A stretch of DNA of 64,000 nucleotides from AV40 sp038230255 (GCA_038230255.1 JBBRNP010000006.1:1-64000); one strand, 5' to 3'; shown: positions 38,766-47,491, numbered from the stretch's first letter. Numbers and translations are program-made. Notes: generated by a model not told the origin, from the letters alone.

Positions 38766-40169
38766 ATGAACTCTTTGTTACTTCAAATTCTCCCGCTCGC
38801 AGGCGTCATGGTGACGCAATGGGACCCGCCTGCCATCATCATTGGCAAACTAGCCGTGATTGCGGGGCTGGTGGCATTGAACGGATTTTTCGTCGCCTGC
38901 GAATTCTCGATCATCAAAGTCCGCGCCAGTCAACTGGACGAATTGGTGGACGAAGGGAATCCGCGAGCGCGTTTCGCCAAATATATTCGCGCGCATCTCG
39001 ACGCCTATCTGTCGGCGACGCAGCTCGGGATAACACTGGCGAGTCTGGCGCTCGGCTGGCTCGGTGAGGAATTTCTCGCGCACTTGCTCGAGCCTTTCTT
39101 TGCCCTGGCGAACATTCAATCGCACGTGTTTGTCACGTCGGTTTCGGTCGCGCTCGCGTTTATTGCGATCACCTTCATGCACATCGTGTTCGGCGAATTG
39201 GCGCCGAAATACACCGCGATCGCGAATCCGCTAGCCGTGTCGCTGCGCTTGGTCAGGCCGCTAGGCGTATTTTATTTTCTCTTCAGGCCGGCCATCTGGG
39301 TGCTCCACAAATCGTCTAACTTTCTTTTGCAGCGAGTGCTGCGAATGCAACCGATTCTCGGGACCGAGCTGGCGCATAGCGAAGAGGAATTGCGCCTGCT
39401 CCTCGAGCAGAGCGAGAAATCGAAAGACGTTTCGCCGCTCGGCCGCAAGCTCGTGCTCAATGTCCTCGATCTGCGCGAGCGCGTGATCCGCGATATCATG
39501 ACGCCGCGCGGCCAGGTGGTTTATCTCGACTTGGAAGACGACTTCGAAACCAACGCGAAGAAGGCGATTGAATCAAAGCACACGCGCTTTCCACTTTGTC
39601 GCGAGAACCTCGATAACACCGTCGGACTCATTCACATCAAGGAACTAGTGCCGATGATGCGCGATCCGAATCCCGATATGATGAGGATCAAGCGCGAATT
39701 GATTCCGGTCCCGGAGATGATGCCGCTCGAGAAATTGCTCAGTCTTTTTCTAAGCAAACATTTGCACCTGGCGATCGTGGTCGATGAATTCGGCGGAACA
39801 GTGGGAATGGTCACGCTGGAAGATGTGCTCGAGGAATTGGTCGGCGACATCCAGGACGAATTCGATACCGACAAGGAAGAATTCAAAAAGATCAACGCCA
39901 ACGAATTCACCGTGGACGGCACGCTCGGTCTTTACGAGGTGAACGACCTTGCCAAACTCGAATTGGAAAGTCCGGATGTGAGCACGATCGGCGGTTACGT
40001 CACGCACCTGCTCGGACATCTGCCGAAACAAGATGAGCAGGTGAAGATCGACGGTTATCTCGTGACTGTGACCCAGGCCGACAGTCGCCGCATTCAGCAA
40101 CTCCACTTTAAGAAGCTGAAGGAAGCGGAACCCGCTTCAGTGGGAACGAAATCGGACGCCGCGCTCTAA
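38766..40169 (+). CDS. CNNM/CorC-family membrane protein (DUF21, CBS pair, CorC_HlyC)
   Basis: 467 residues. DUF21/CNNM transmembrane domain in about 25-220 (IIIGKLAVIAGLVALNGFFVACEFSIIKVRASQLDELV; YLSATQLGITLASLALGWLGEEF; FIAITFMHIVFGELAPKYTAI). A CBS pair runs about 240-355 with RVIRDIMTPRGQVVYLDLED and HLHLAIVVDEFGGTVGMVTLEDVLEELVGDIQDEFD, and a CorC_HlyC domain at the end (FTVDGTLGLYEVNDL). Proteins of this family are linked to magnesium/cobalt efflux, and old hemolysin names are misleading. The membrane and CBS signature residues are intact. Confidence 0.92.
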   Translation: MNSLLLQILPLAGVMVTQWDPPAIIIGKLAVIAGLVALNGFFVACEFSIIKVRASQLDELVDEGNPRARFAKYIRAHLDAYLSATQLGITLASLALGWLGEEFLAHLLEPFFALANIQSHVFVTSVSVALAFIAITFMHIVFGELAPKYTAIANPLAVSLRLVRPLGVFYFLFRPAIWVLHKSSNFLLQRVLRMQPILGTELAHSEEELRLLLEQSEKSKDVSPLGRKLVLNVLDLRERVIRDIMTPRGQVVYLDLEDDFETNAKKAIESKHTRFPLCRENLDNTVGLIHIKELVPMMRDPNPDMMRIKRELIPVPEMMPLEKLLSLFLSKHLHLAIVVDEFGGTVGMVTLEDVLEELVGDIQDEFDTDKEEFKKINANEFTVDGTLGLYEVNDLAKLELESPDVSTIGGYVTHLLGHLPKQDEQVKIDGYLVTVTQADSRRIQQLHFKKLKEAEPASVGTKSDAAL

Positions 40170-40175
40170 AAGCAG

Positions 40176-40261
40176 TGACAAGTGACCGGTGACGAGTGAC
40201 AAGAAAAATCCGGTGTGCGGAATTTCGAGCTCGCCACTTGTCACACGTCACTCGTCACTGA
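40176..40261. repeat. GTGACNN heptamer arrays facing each other (4 + 3 units)
   Basis: GTGACAA, GTGACCG, GTGACGA, GTGACAA at 40176-40203, then 37 bp, then the complementary GTCACAC, GTCACTC, GTCACTG at 40241-40261. The two blocks can form a stem of about 21 bp between the CNNM gene and the next ORF, suggesting a transcript hairpin. Confidence 0.87.
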
Positions 40262-40262
40262 A

Positions 40263-40445
40263 ATGGAATTAATCATCGAAACCGAAATTACCTGTCCGCA
40301 TTGCGGCGAGGTCTTTCCGTTACAGATCGACACTTCGGAATCGGAGCAATCGTTGATCGAAGATTGCAGCGTTTGCTGCCGCCCGATCAATCTGACTGTT
40401 CGGTGTCAGCCCGGCGTCGTGGTCGATCTTGTTTACGCCGAATGA
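40263..40445 (+). CDS. CPXCG-motif cysteine-rich protein
   Basis: 60 residues from the ATG at 40263. MELIIETEITCPHCGEVFPLQIDTSE, then DCSVCCRPINLTV and GVVVDLVYAE: the short CPXCG family, a zinc-ribbon-like protein with two CxxC knuckles. Function unknown; members are widespread in proteobacteria and Verrucomicrobia. The ATG is 2 bp after the heptamer hairpin, which occupies the place of a ribosome-binding site. Confidence 0.85.
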   Translation: MELIIETEITCPHCGEVFPLQIDTSESEQSLIEDCSVCCRPINLTVRCQPGVVVDLVYAE

Positions 40446-40463
40446 AACGGTAACTTGGTCGGA

Positions 40464-41825
40464 ATGCAGAATAAGGTTTCGACCAAGGAGGGTTGGCGCA
40501 TCGATCGCACATCTCCGAGCCTGCCGGAATCGCATCGGACGATTCCAATCGCTCCGGGCGCGGGTTTTTGGCGAAAGCTGCTCGCGTTCTCCGGTCCGGG
40601 CTATCTGGTCGCGGTCGGTTACATGGATCCGGGCAACTGGGCGACCGATTTGGCAGGCGGTTCGGGTTTCGGTTACACGCTGCTGAGCGTGATTCTACTT
40701 TCGAATTTGATGGCGATCCTGCTGCAGGCGCTTTGCGCGCGGCTCGGTATCGCCACCCAACGCGATCTGGCGCAGGCGTGTCACGATCATTACTCGCCGG
40801 CGGTTTCGTTCGCGCTCTGGATAATTTGCGAACTGGCCATTTGCGCATGCGATTTGGCCGAAGTCATCGGTTCGGCCATCGCGTTGAATTTGCTTTTTCA
40901 CATTCCGCTCGTCCTCGGTGTCTGCATCACGGCCCTGGATGTCTTGGCCGTGCTCTATTTGCAAAACAAAGGTTTCCGTTACATCGAAGCCCTCGTTGTT
41001 ATCCTGATCCTGACCATCGGCGGCTGTTTTCTCTTCGAGATTATTTTTTCGAGACCTGAGCTTGCGGCCGTCTTGGGCGGTTTTGCGCCGCATGCCGAAA
41101 TCATCCGCAACCACGACATGCTTTACATCGGCATCGGCATTCTGGGCGCAACCGTGATGCCGCATAATCTTTATCTTCATTCCTCGGTCGTGCAGACGCG
41201 CAATTACGAGCAATCCTCGGCCGGTAAATCCGAGGCGATCAAATTTGCCACCATCGACTCGAGCGTGGCGCTCATGTTCGCCTTGTTCATTAACGCGGCG
41301 ATCCTGATTGTGGCCGCGGCGACCTTTCACAAACATGGCCAGCACGACGTCGCTGAAATCCAGGACGCTTACAAACTGCTTTCCCCGACACTCGGCGTTC
41401 CAATCGCGAGCGCGCTTTTCGCCTTCGCCCTGCTCGCGTCCGGGCAAAACTCAACCCTGACCGGAACGCTGGCTGGCCAAATCGTGATGGAAGGGTTTCT
41501 CAACATCCGGTTGCGCCCGTGGCTGCGCAGGTTGATCACGCGCCTCATCGCGATCATTCCCGCCGTGATCGTCGCCGCTCTTTTCGGAACCAGTGGCACC
41601 GCGAAGTTGCTTTTGTTAAGTCAGGTCATTCTCAGTCTGCAGCTTTCATTCGCCGTGATTCCGCTGGTCTTGTTTACCAGCGACCGTCGGAAAATGGGTC
41701 AGTTCGTTTCGCCGCGCTGGCTGCAAGCATTGGCCTGGGCCACCACGGCGGTAATTGTTTTGCTGAACGGAAAATATTTGTGTGATTGGGTCGGGATCAG
41801 CGCCTGGCTCGGACGCGCATTCTAA
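40464..41825 (+). CDS. mntH: Nramp-family divalent metal transporter
   Basis: 453 residues from the ATG at 40464 (TTG at 40455 is possible). Eleven to twelve membrane helices; metal-binding motif DPGNWATDL in helix 1 (GYMDPGNWATDLAGGSGFGYTLL) and MPHNLYLHSSVVQTR in helix 6, the canonical Asp-Asn and Met-His pairs of Nramp manganese/iron transporters. The remainder (FASGQNSTLTGTLAGQIVMEGF-like ALLASGQNSTLTGTLAGQIVMEGFL) is conserved. It imports Mn2+/Fe2+ with protons. The next gene begins 4 bp later and encodes a universal stress protein, a pairing seen in other genomes. Confidence 0.93.
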   Translation: MQNKVSTKEGWRIDRTSPSLPESHRTIPIAPGAGFWRKLLAFSGPGYLVAVGYMDPGNWATDLAGGSGFGYTLLSVILLSNLMAILLQALCARLGIATQRDLAQACHDHYSPAVSFALWIICELAICACDLAEVIGSAIALNLLFHIPLVLGVCITALDVLAVLYLQNKGFRYIEALVVILILTIGGCFLFEIIFSRPELAAVLGGFAPHAEIIRNHDMLYIGIGILGATVMPHNLYLHSSVVQTRNYEQSSAGKSEAIKFATIDSSVALMFALFINAAILIVAAATFHKHGQHDVAEIQDAYKLLSPTLGVPIASALFAFALLASGQNSTLTGTLAGQIVMEGFLNIRLRPWLRRLITRLIAIIPAVIVAALFGTSGTAKLLLLSQVILSLQLSFAVIPLVLFTSDRRKMGQFVSPRWLQALAWATTAVIVLLNGKYLCDWVGISAWLGRAF

Positions 41826-41828
41826 ATT

Positions 41829-42254
41829 ATGTATCGAAAAATTCTCGTCGCTCTCGAAAACAGCCGTTCCGATCAATCGCTTCTCCCGCATATTGCCGAG
41901 CTCGCGGGTCTGCATCACTCGGAATTATTGCTCGTCCACGTCGCCGACGGGTACGTTGCCAGAAATTTCAACCAGTTGAACCTGGCCGAGTCGCAGGAGA
42001 TGAAGGACGATCGCGCTTATCTGGAAAGTTCGGCTGAGACATTGCGGAAACGAGGGTTGACGGTGGATACGTTTTTGGCGCTGGGCGATCCGGCCCAGGG
42101 AATTGTAAAGGCGGCGGAAGATCGGCAATGCGATTTGATCGCGATGACCGCGCACGGGCACCGTTTGTTAGGTGATCTGCTTCACGGGAGCACGATCAAT
42201 GAAGTACGGCACCGGGCGCAGGTGCCGGTGCTGCTCGTGCGCGCCGGGAAGTAG
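41829..42254 (+). CDS. Universal stress protein (UspA fold)
   Basis: 141 residues. UspA fold: YRKILVALENSRSDQSLLPHIAELAGLHHSELLLVHVADGYV at the start and CDLIAMTAHGHRLLGDLLHGSTINEVRHRAQVPVLLVRAGK at the end, including the GHxxLGDxxxGST nucleotide-binding pattern that marks ATP-binding members. It lies 4 bp behind mntH and is almost certainly co-transcribed, suggesting a role in sensing or regulating the transporter. Its stop codon lies at the left end of a GTTGTAG repeat. Confidence 0.9.
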   Translation: MYRKILVALENSRSDQSLLPHIAELAGLHHSELLLVHVADGYVARNFNQLNLAESQEMKDDRAYLESSAETLRKRGLTVDTFLALGDPAQGIVKAAEDRQCDLIAMTAHGHRLLGDLLHGSTINEVRHRAQVPVLLVRAGK

Positions 42255-42469
42255 TTGTAGCGGTGCTTGTGCCAAGCGCCTGTTCTTTGTCATTTCGACC
42301 GAAGTGGAGAAATCTCTGACTATTTCGGAAATATCTAGAGATGTCTCCCGTTCGACTCACTGCGATCGCTCAGGGCAGGCTCTCAATATGGCGGCTGCGC
42401 CGCTGTTAAATGGATGCAACGTCACGTTGCCGCTCGACCTGACAGGAACGAAAGCGCCTCTACAACTTC
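42254..42469. repeat. GTTGTAG...CTACAAC bracketed repeat with an inner CATTTCGACCGAAGTGG element
   Basis: GTTGTAGCGGTGCTTG at 42254 and the complementary GCGCCTCTACAAC end at about 42457-42469 enclose a copy of the CATTCCGACC-type repeat (42289-42382; see 37137). This nested organisation, one repeat family inside another, fills the gap between usp and the glycogen synthase gene. Confidence 0.75.
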
Positions 42470-42526
42470 AGCGGCTCGGGAAGACGGCTTGCCCGACATC
42501 AACGCCGCGATTAGTAGAAACATGCA

Positions 42527-43735
42527 GTGAAGGTCCTCTTTCTCACCAACGAATATCCGCCGCACATTTATGGCGGTGCCGGCGTGCACGTTGATTATCT
42601 TTCGCGCGAGCTCGCGAAAACGATCGATGTCGATGTTCGGTGCTTCGGCGACCAAGATTTCAAAGAGGGCCGGCTCAAAGTCACGGGGTTCGATCTCGAT
42701 ACCAGCAGCTTCACTTGTCCGAAGCCATTGCAATCGGTCTTCGGCGCACTTCGCCGCGATATCGATTTCAACACCACCAACATCGATGCCGATGTCGTTC
42801 ACTGTCACACCTGGTACAGCCACTTCGGCGGGATTCTCGCGAAACTGAATTACGGAATTCCGCTCGTTATTACGACGCACTCACTCGAGCCGCTGCGGCC
42901 GTGGAAACGTGAACAACTCGCCGGCGGCTACGACTTCTCGCTCTGGGTCGAAAAGACCGCGCTCGAAATGGCGGACGCGATTATTGCCGTCTCCGCCGAA
43001 ACCGAAAGCGACATCGAGCGCCTGTTCGATGTCGATCCAAAGCGCGTCCAAGTCATTCACAACGGAATCGATCCCGAGGAATATCACCGCGGCGATGCAA
43101 CCGCGGCGCTCGAGCGTCACGGAATCGATCCAAAAGAGCCGTATCTTCTCTTCGTCGGCCGCATAACCAGGCAGAAAGGAATTATTCATCTGGTCCGTGC
43201 GATTCATTTCATGGACCCCGATTTTCCCATCGTACTTTGTGCCGGTGCGCCTGACACGCCAGAAATCGGTGAAGAAATGAAGGAAGCCGTCGCGGCGGCG
43301 CAGAAGAAGCGCAAAAACATTTTTTGGATCGAGGAAATGCTCGATCGCCCGGCGGTGATAGAACTCTATTCCCACGCGGCGGTTTTTTGCTGTCCGTCGA
43401 TCTACGAGCCGTTCGGCATCATCAATCTGGAAGCAATGGCGTGCGAAACTGCGGTCGTGGCCAGCGCGGTGGGTGGAATCAAAGAAGTCGTCGGTGATGG
43501 CGAGACCGGTTTTCTTGTTCCGCTCGAGCAAATGAAAGAGAGCCCCTTCGATCCGCTCGATCCCGAAAAATTTTCACGCGACCTCGCGACACGGATCAAT
43601 CAGCTAATGAAAGATCCGAAATTACGCGAACAATTCGGCAAAGCCGGCCGCAAACGCGCCGAGGAAAATTTCAGCTGGAGCGCAATCGCAAAAAAAACGA
43701 CAGCCCTCTACGAATCATTAACGAAGCGCGCCTGA
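42527..43735 (+). CDS. glgA: Glycogen synthase, actinobacterial-type GT4 (GlgA/GlgM-like)
   Basis: 402 residues from a GTG at 42527. GT4 glycosyltransferase: KVLFLTNEYPPHIYGGAGVHVDYLSREL at the start, in which GGAGVHV replaces the KTGGL of classical GlgA, RITRQKGIIHLVRAI, PDTPEIGEEM and the E-x7-E catalytic segment YEPFGIINLEAMACETAVVAS. This matches the Corynebacterium-type family (glgA_Coryne), whose members transfer glucose from ADP-glucose either to glycogen or to glucose-1-phosphate making maltose-1-phosphate (GlgM). The sequence cannot tell which. No other glycogen gene is in the window. Confidence 0.87.
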   Translation: MKVLFLTNEYPPHIYGGAGVHVDYLSRELAKTIDVDVRCFGDQDFKEGRLKVTGFDLDTSSFTCPKPLQSVFGALRRDIDFNTTNIDADVVHCHTWYSHFGGILAKLNYGIPLVITTHSLEPLRPWKREQLAGGYDFSLWVEKTALEMADAIIAVSAETESDIERLFDVDPKRVQVIHNGIDPEEYHRGDATAALERHGIDPKEPYLLFVGRITRQKGIIHLVRAIHFMDPDFPIVLCAGAPDTPEIGEEMKEAVAAAQKKRKNIFWIEEMLDRPAVIELYSHAAVFCCPSIYEPFGIINLEAMACETAVVASAVGGIKEVVGDGETGFLVPLEQMKESPFDPLDPEKFSRDLATRINQLMKDPKLREQFGKAGRKRAEENFSWSAIAKKTTALYESLTKRA

Positions 43736-43741
43736 CTCGCG

Positions 43742-44323
43742 ATGCTTGAGGTAATTTATTATGTTGCCAGTAGCTTGGACGGCTATATCGCGACGGCGGA
43801 CGGCGGCGTCGATTGGTTGAGCAGATTTCACGTTTCCGATGAGGATCACGGTGCCGGGGAGGTTCACGCGTCGATTGATGCGCTTCTGCTAGGCAGTCAC
43901 ACCTATGAGTTTGCCCTAAAACTCGGTCAATGGCCGTCGCCGGATAAACCGTCGTGGGTTTTCACCAAGCGCGATTTACGCGTTCTCCACCCGAGCATCA
44001 CCCTCACATCACACTCTCCGTCGGACGTTCTCGATGATCTGACCAAACGCGGATTTCGCAAAGCATGGTTGATGGGCGGCGGAAAACTTGCCGCTTCATT
44101 TCATGCCAGCGGACTTATATCCCAGTACATCATCTCGGTTTTCCCGGTACTGCTTGGCTCAGGTATTCCGCTCCTGGCGCCGCATTCCTGTGCTCAAGAC
44201 ACTTTGTGCTTAGTCACGGCCAAGCCATTCAAAAGCGGGATTGTTCAGCTCACATATCGCCGCTCCGAAAAAACTTCACCGGCGCGCTCCGAACAGCGGC
44301 GTCCGAGGAAAGAAAAAATCTAA
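43742..44323 (+). CDS. Dihydrofolate reductase-family protein (RibD C-terminal type)
   Basis: 193 residues. RibD_C/dihydrofolate-reductase fold: EVIYYVASSLDGYIATADGGVDWL at the start, IDALLLGSHTYEFALKLGQWP, KPSWVFTKRDLRVLHPSI, RKAWLMGGGKLAASFHASGLISQYIISVFPVLLGSGIPLL. These proteins bind NADPH and occur as stand-alone reductases of unknown substrate, distinct from true DHFR. It begins 6 bp after the glycogen synthase stop; the 3' end meets the convergent dehydrogenase gene with a 4-bp overlap. No folate context. Confidence 0.88.
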   Translation: MLEVIYYVASSLDGYIATADGGVDWLSRFHVSDEDHGAGEVHASIDALLLGSHTYEFALKLGQWPSPDKPSWVFTKRDLRVLHPSITLTSHSPSDVLDDLTKRGFRKAWLMGGGKLAASFHASGLISQYIISVFPVLLGSGIPLLAPHSCAQDTLCLVTAKPFKSGIVQLTYRRSEKTSPARSEQRRPRKEKI

Positions 44324-47300
44324 GCCGACGCGGCGGCGGGCTTCTTTTCAGAGGGAATCTTGAACGATTCGATGTGTTGTTTGATTTCGTGAACGAAGCT
44401 TGCCGCGGCGGCGCCGTTCAGGACGCGATGGTCGAAGGTCAATGAAAGTGTGATTACTTCCGCCGTTTCGTTCTTCTTTCCGTTTGGAATGAATTCGTAA
44501 TGAGCGCTGCCCACAAACAGAGTGCCGACTGACGGCGGGACAACAATCGGCGCGCCCGCTTTCACGCCAAAAGCGCCGAGGCTGCTGATTACGACCGGCG
44601 CGTTCATCGCGTCCACGCGACCGCCGCGAGTCGCTTCGATCGTTTCGTCGTAAATTTTCACAAACTCCGGCCAGCTCTTTTTGTTTGCATCGACAATCAC
44701 CGCGGTCGCGAGCCGATCGTTTTCAAGCGCGACGGCGACACCGAGATCGAAGTTTTCATTTTCGACGATGCTTTCGTCTTCAAGAATCAATCGCCGGAAG
44801 GGCGCGTGTTTCTCCATCGCCCGCACCACCGCCCAAGCGATCATGACCGAAGGCGAGGGGGCGTTCTTGCCATTTTTCTTTTTCGCGGTATCGCGCGTTT
44901 GGCGGATCGCATCCCAGCGCGCGTCGATTTGAAGATTGGCCGGAATCACGCGCGAAAGTTTGCGGGTGATGGTAGGCGAGAGCGCGGGTTCGATTCTGTA
45001 GTGGCGGGCGTGTCGCCCGCGATCGCTTGGTTCCGCAGCCGACACGGCTGCCTCTGCAGTCTTACCGCCTGGTTCTGCGGCTGAGACATCGGCAGCTACA
45101 ACGCGGTGGGCGGATTCAGCGGTTAGAATTGTCCCGAGTTCCTGGCCGATGTCGACGGTGTCGCCGATTTTCGTTTTCCATTCGCCCATTGTTCCGGCAA
45201 ACGAGGATTGAATCGGATAAACGGCTTTATCGGTTTCGACTTCGCAAAGATCGTCATCGAGCGCGATTGAATCGCCCGGTTTTTTCAAAAGCGAAACGAT
45301 TTTCGCGTTGCGAATTCCTTCGCCCATGATCGGGACGGTGATCGGCTGCACGTTTTCTTTTGGCATGTCGGCTGTTGTAGAGGCGCTCGGCGCGGCGAGC
45401 GCCTGTTTACTTGGTTCGGCGTTTGATACAAACGACGCTATAACGTCTTTGCGTTCTTGTTTCGTTGCAATGGATTTTCGAATCGCGGCAACGATTCGCT
45501 CGACGTCCGGAAGGGCGGCGTATTCGTAGATTGGATTGTAACCGATCATGACGTTCGCTTTGCTGACCAGAACCGGCGGACTGAGCATTTCGCCCCAGAG
45601 ATCGGGCTGCGCGGTAATGTGCGAGATAATCATCTGACCGACGCTGCAATTCTCGGTGTCCTCTTGAACGACCACGAGGCGGCCGGTTTTGTGAACCGAG
45701 GCCGCGATCGATTCCTTGTCCCACGGCATGATCGATCGCAGATCGAAAAGCTCGACGCTGATTTGGTTGTCGATCTTCGCCAGCGCCTCGAGCGATTTCT
45801 CAACGGTGTTGCCCCACGCGACCAGTGTAACATCGGAACCGTCGCGGAATTTGCGCGCCTGACCGAACGGGACGGCGCGGACCGCTTCTTTGGATTCGCG
45901 TTCTGCCCAGAACATGTGTTTTGGAATTAGAAAGAGGACCGGATCTTCGCCGTGCATCGCCGTCCAAAGCAAACCGGCCGCGTCTTCGGGCGTGCTCGGA
46001 ATGACGACGCTCAGTCCGGGATAATGGGCGAAGACCGATTCGTTGGACTGGCTGTGCCACAAACCTCCACCGGGAAGATAGGCTCCGTAAGGCGCGTAAA
46101 TCACCGCCGGACATTTCCAATTGCCAAACGAGCGCCAACGCAAATTCGAGATGTTGGTGACGAGCTGATTGAACCCCGGATAAATGAAATCGATGAATTG
46201 CAATTCGAACACTGGTCGCCGGCCGTAAGCAGCGAGTCCGCAGGCGACGCCAAGAATGGTCGATTCCGCCAGCGGCGAATTGAAAACCTGATTCGGAAAT
46301 TCAGTGGAAAGCCTTTGGGTGAGCCGAAATACCCCGCCTTTTGGATCCTCGACGTCTTCACCGAAAATTACGCGGCGCGGATCTTTCTTAAGTGCGAGCC
46401 GCAGCGTCTGATTCACCGTATCGCCGATTCGATATTTTCCTGGCGGTAAAACTTCGTCGTTTAGCTTTGGCAACGCGCCAGTGACGTTTGTCTCGAGGTC
46501 TTTTGGCGACGGATCTTCCGCTTTTTCCGCTTCGGCGAATTCGCTGCGGACCCGCTCTTTAATTTCGTTGTCGATCTTGGCGAACTCCTCAGCGGTAAGG
46601 AGAGCTTCTCCAATTAATTTCTCTTTCCAACACGTCACCGGGTCGTGCTTTTCGCATTCAGCCAGCTCCTCGGCACTCCGATAAAGTTTCTGATCGTCCG
46701 AACTGGTGTGGCTGGAAAGGCGTTCCATTTTCACCCACCAAAAATGTGGACCGCCGCCGGCGCGCATTTTTTCGATCGCGGCGGCTGCGGCATCGAAAAT
46801 TCCTTGAACGTCTTCGCCGGCCAGTTGCTGCCATTCATCGGGCTCGAGAACGCCGAGCGCGAGCGGATTTATTTTGCGCGTCGGACTGCTGATGCCGTAG
46901 GCGTTGTCTTCGACGATGAACAGGACTGGCAGTTTTCTTTCTTTGGCAAAGCAAACCGCCTCGAAGAAGTCACCCTGCCGGGTAGCAGCGTCGCCGACGG
47001 TCGTGACCACAATGTTCTTTTTGCCATCGAGTTGGAGGCCCCAAGCAATTCCGCACGCGGGGAGAAGCTGCGAGCCAGTCGGTGTCGGCACGCTCCAAAT
47101 ATGTAGGTCGATGTCGCTGTAATGGGACGCCATCATCCGGCCGCCGCTGCCGGTTTTGCGCTTGGCAAAATATTCCAGCCCGAGTTGACGCGTCGTCATG
47201 CCGCGCCCGAGGACCAGGCCGCGGTCACGATAGTAGGGAACAATGTAATCACCCGAATCCATTTGAATGGAGATGGCGGCGAGCGCTTCATGACCCATTC

Positions 47301-47421
47301 CCGGCGTGTGAAAATGGCCTTTGCCCTGACGATTCAAATTTTGCTCGCGCAAATCGGCATGCCGGCTCTCGAGCATGATCTCGAGAAGGCGCAGCTTATC
47401 TTTTTTGTTCAGCTCCGGCAT
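44320..47421 (-). CDS. 2-oxoacid dehydrogenase fusion: E1 alpha, E1 beta, lipoyl domain and E2 acyltransferase
   Basis: 1033 residues. Residues 1-310: E1 alpha with HTPGMGHEALAA, ASHYSDIDLHIWSVPTPTGSQLLPACG and the ThDP motif GDAATRQGDFFEAVCFAKERKLPVLFIVEDN. 330-665: E1 beta (RVIFGEDVEDPKGGVFRLTQRL, FNSPLAESTILGVACGLAAYG, ENCSVGQMI). 698-770: lipoyl domain with the EVETDKAVYPI lysine. 810-1033: acyltransferase domain (ALSPTITRKLSRVI, DLGVAVALENDRLATAVIVDA) ending LTFDHRVLNGAAAASFV. The active-site His is present but the usual Asp of HRxxDG is Asn. No peripheral-subunit-binding domain is seen. Two REP-like repeats encode the linkers on either side of the lipoyl domain. Branched-chain or related 2-oxoacids are likely substrates. 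Confidence 0.92.
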   Translation of the reverse strand: MPELNKKDKLRLLEIMLESRHADLREQNLNRQGKGHFHTPGMGHEALAAISIQMDSGDYIVPYYRDRGLVLGRGMTTRQLGLEYFAKRKTGSGGRMMASHYSDIDLHIWSVPTPTGSQLLPACGIAWGLQLDGKKNIVVTTVGDAATRQGDFFEAVCFAKERKLPVLFIVEDNAYGISSPTRKINPLALGVLEPDEWQQLAGEDVQGIFDAAAAAIEKMRAGGGPHFWWVKMERLSSHTSSDDQKLYRSAEELAECEKHDPVTCWKEKLIGEALLTAEEFAKIDNEIKERVRSEFAEAEKAEDPSPKDLETNVTGALPKLNDEVLPPGKYRIGDTVNQTLRLALKKDPRRVIFGEDVEDPKGGVFRLTQRLSTEFPNQVFNSPLAESTILGVACGLAAYGRRPVFELQFIDFIYPGFNQLVTNISNLRWRSFGNWKCPAVIYAPYGAYLPGGGLWHSQSNESVFAHYPGLSVVIPSTPEDAAGLLWTAMHGEDPVLFLIPKHMFWAERESKEAVRAVPFGQARKFRDGSDVTLVAWGNTVEKSLEALAKIDNQISVELFDLRSIMPWDKESIAASVHKTGRLVVVQEDTENCSVGQMIISHITAQPDLWGEMLSPPVLVSKANVMIGYNPIYEYAALPDVERIVAAIRKSIATKQERKDVIASFVSNAEPSKQALAAPSASTTADMPKENVQPITVPIMGEGIRNAKIVSLLKKPGDSIALDDDLCEVETDKAVYPIQSSFAGTMGEWKTKIGDTVDIGQELGTILTAESAHRVVAADVSAAEPGGKTAEAAVSAAEPSDRGRHARHYRIEPALSPTITRKLSRVIPANLQIDARWDAIRQTRDTAKKKNGKNAPSPSVMIAWAVVRAMEKHAPFRRLILEDESIVENENFDLGVAVALENDRLATAVIVDANKKSWPEFVKIYDETIEATRGGRVDAMNAPVVISSLGAFGVKAGAPIVVPPSVGTLFVGSAHYEFIPNGKKNETAEVITLSLTFDHRVLNGAAAASFVHEIKQHIESFKIPSEKKPAAASA
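44996..45102. repeat. GTAG-type repeat inside the dehydrogenase fusion gene (lipoyl-E2 linker)
   Basis: CTGTAGTGGCGGGCGTGTCG opens it and CAGCTACAAC closes it, the same inverted GTAG feet as in 62111-62180. Internal hairpins GGCGGGCG...CGCCCGC and CGGCTGCC-type arms. It is in frame and encodes residues about 774-809. Confidence 0.8.
45373..45405. repeat. GTAG-type repeat inside the dehydrogenase fusion gene (E1 beta-lipoyl linker)
   Basis: GTTGTAGAGGCGCTCG...CGAGCGCCTG, a hairpin of the family at 6627 and 42254. It encodes residues about 673-683, between E1 beta and the lipoyl domain. Confidence 0.8.
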
Positions 47422-47491
47422 ACGATGTCGATCTTACAACTGCAGTTGCGGCTCGACAATCGCCCGAATTGATTCGAATGAAAGATTATCG

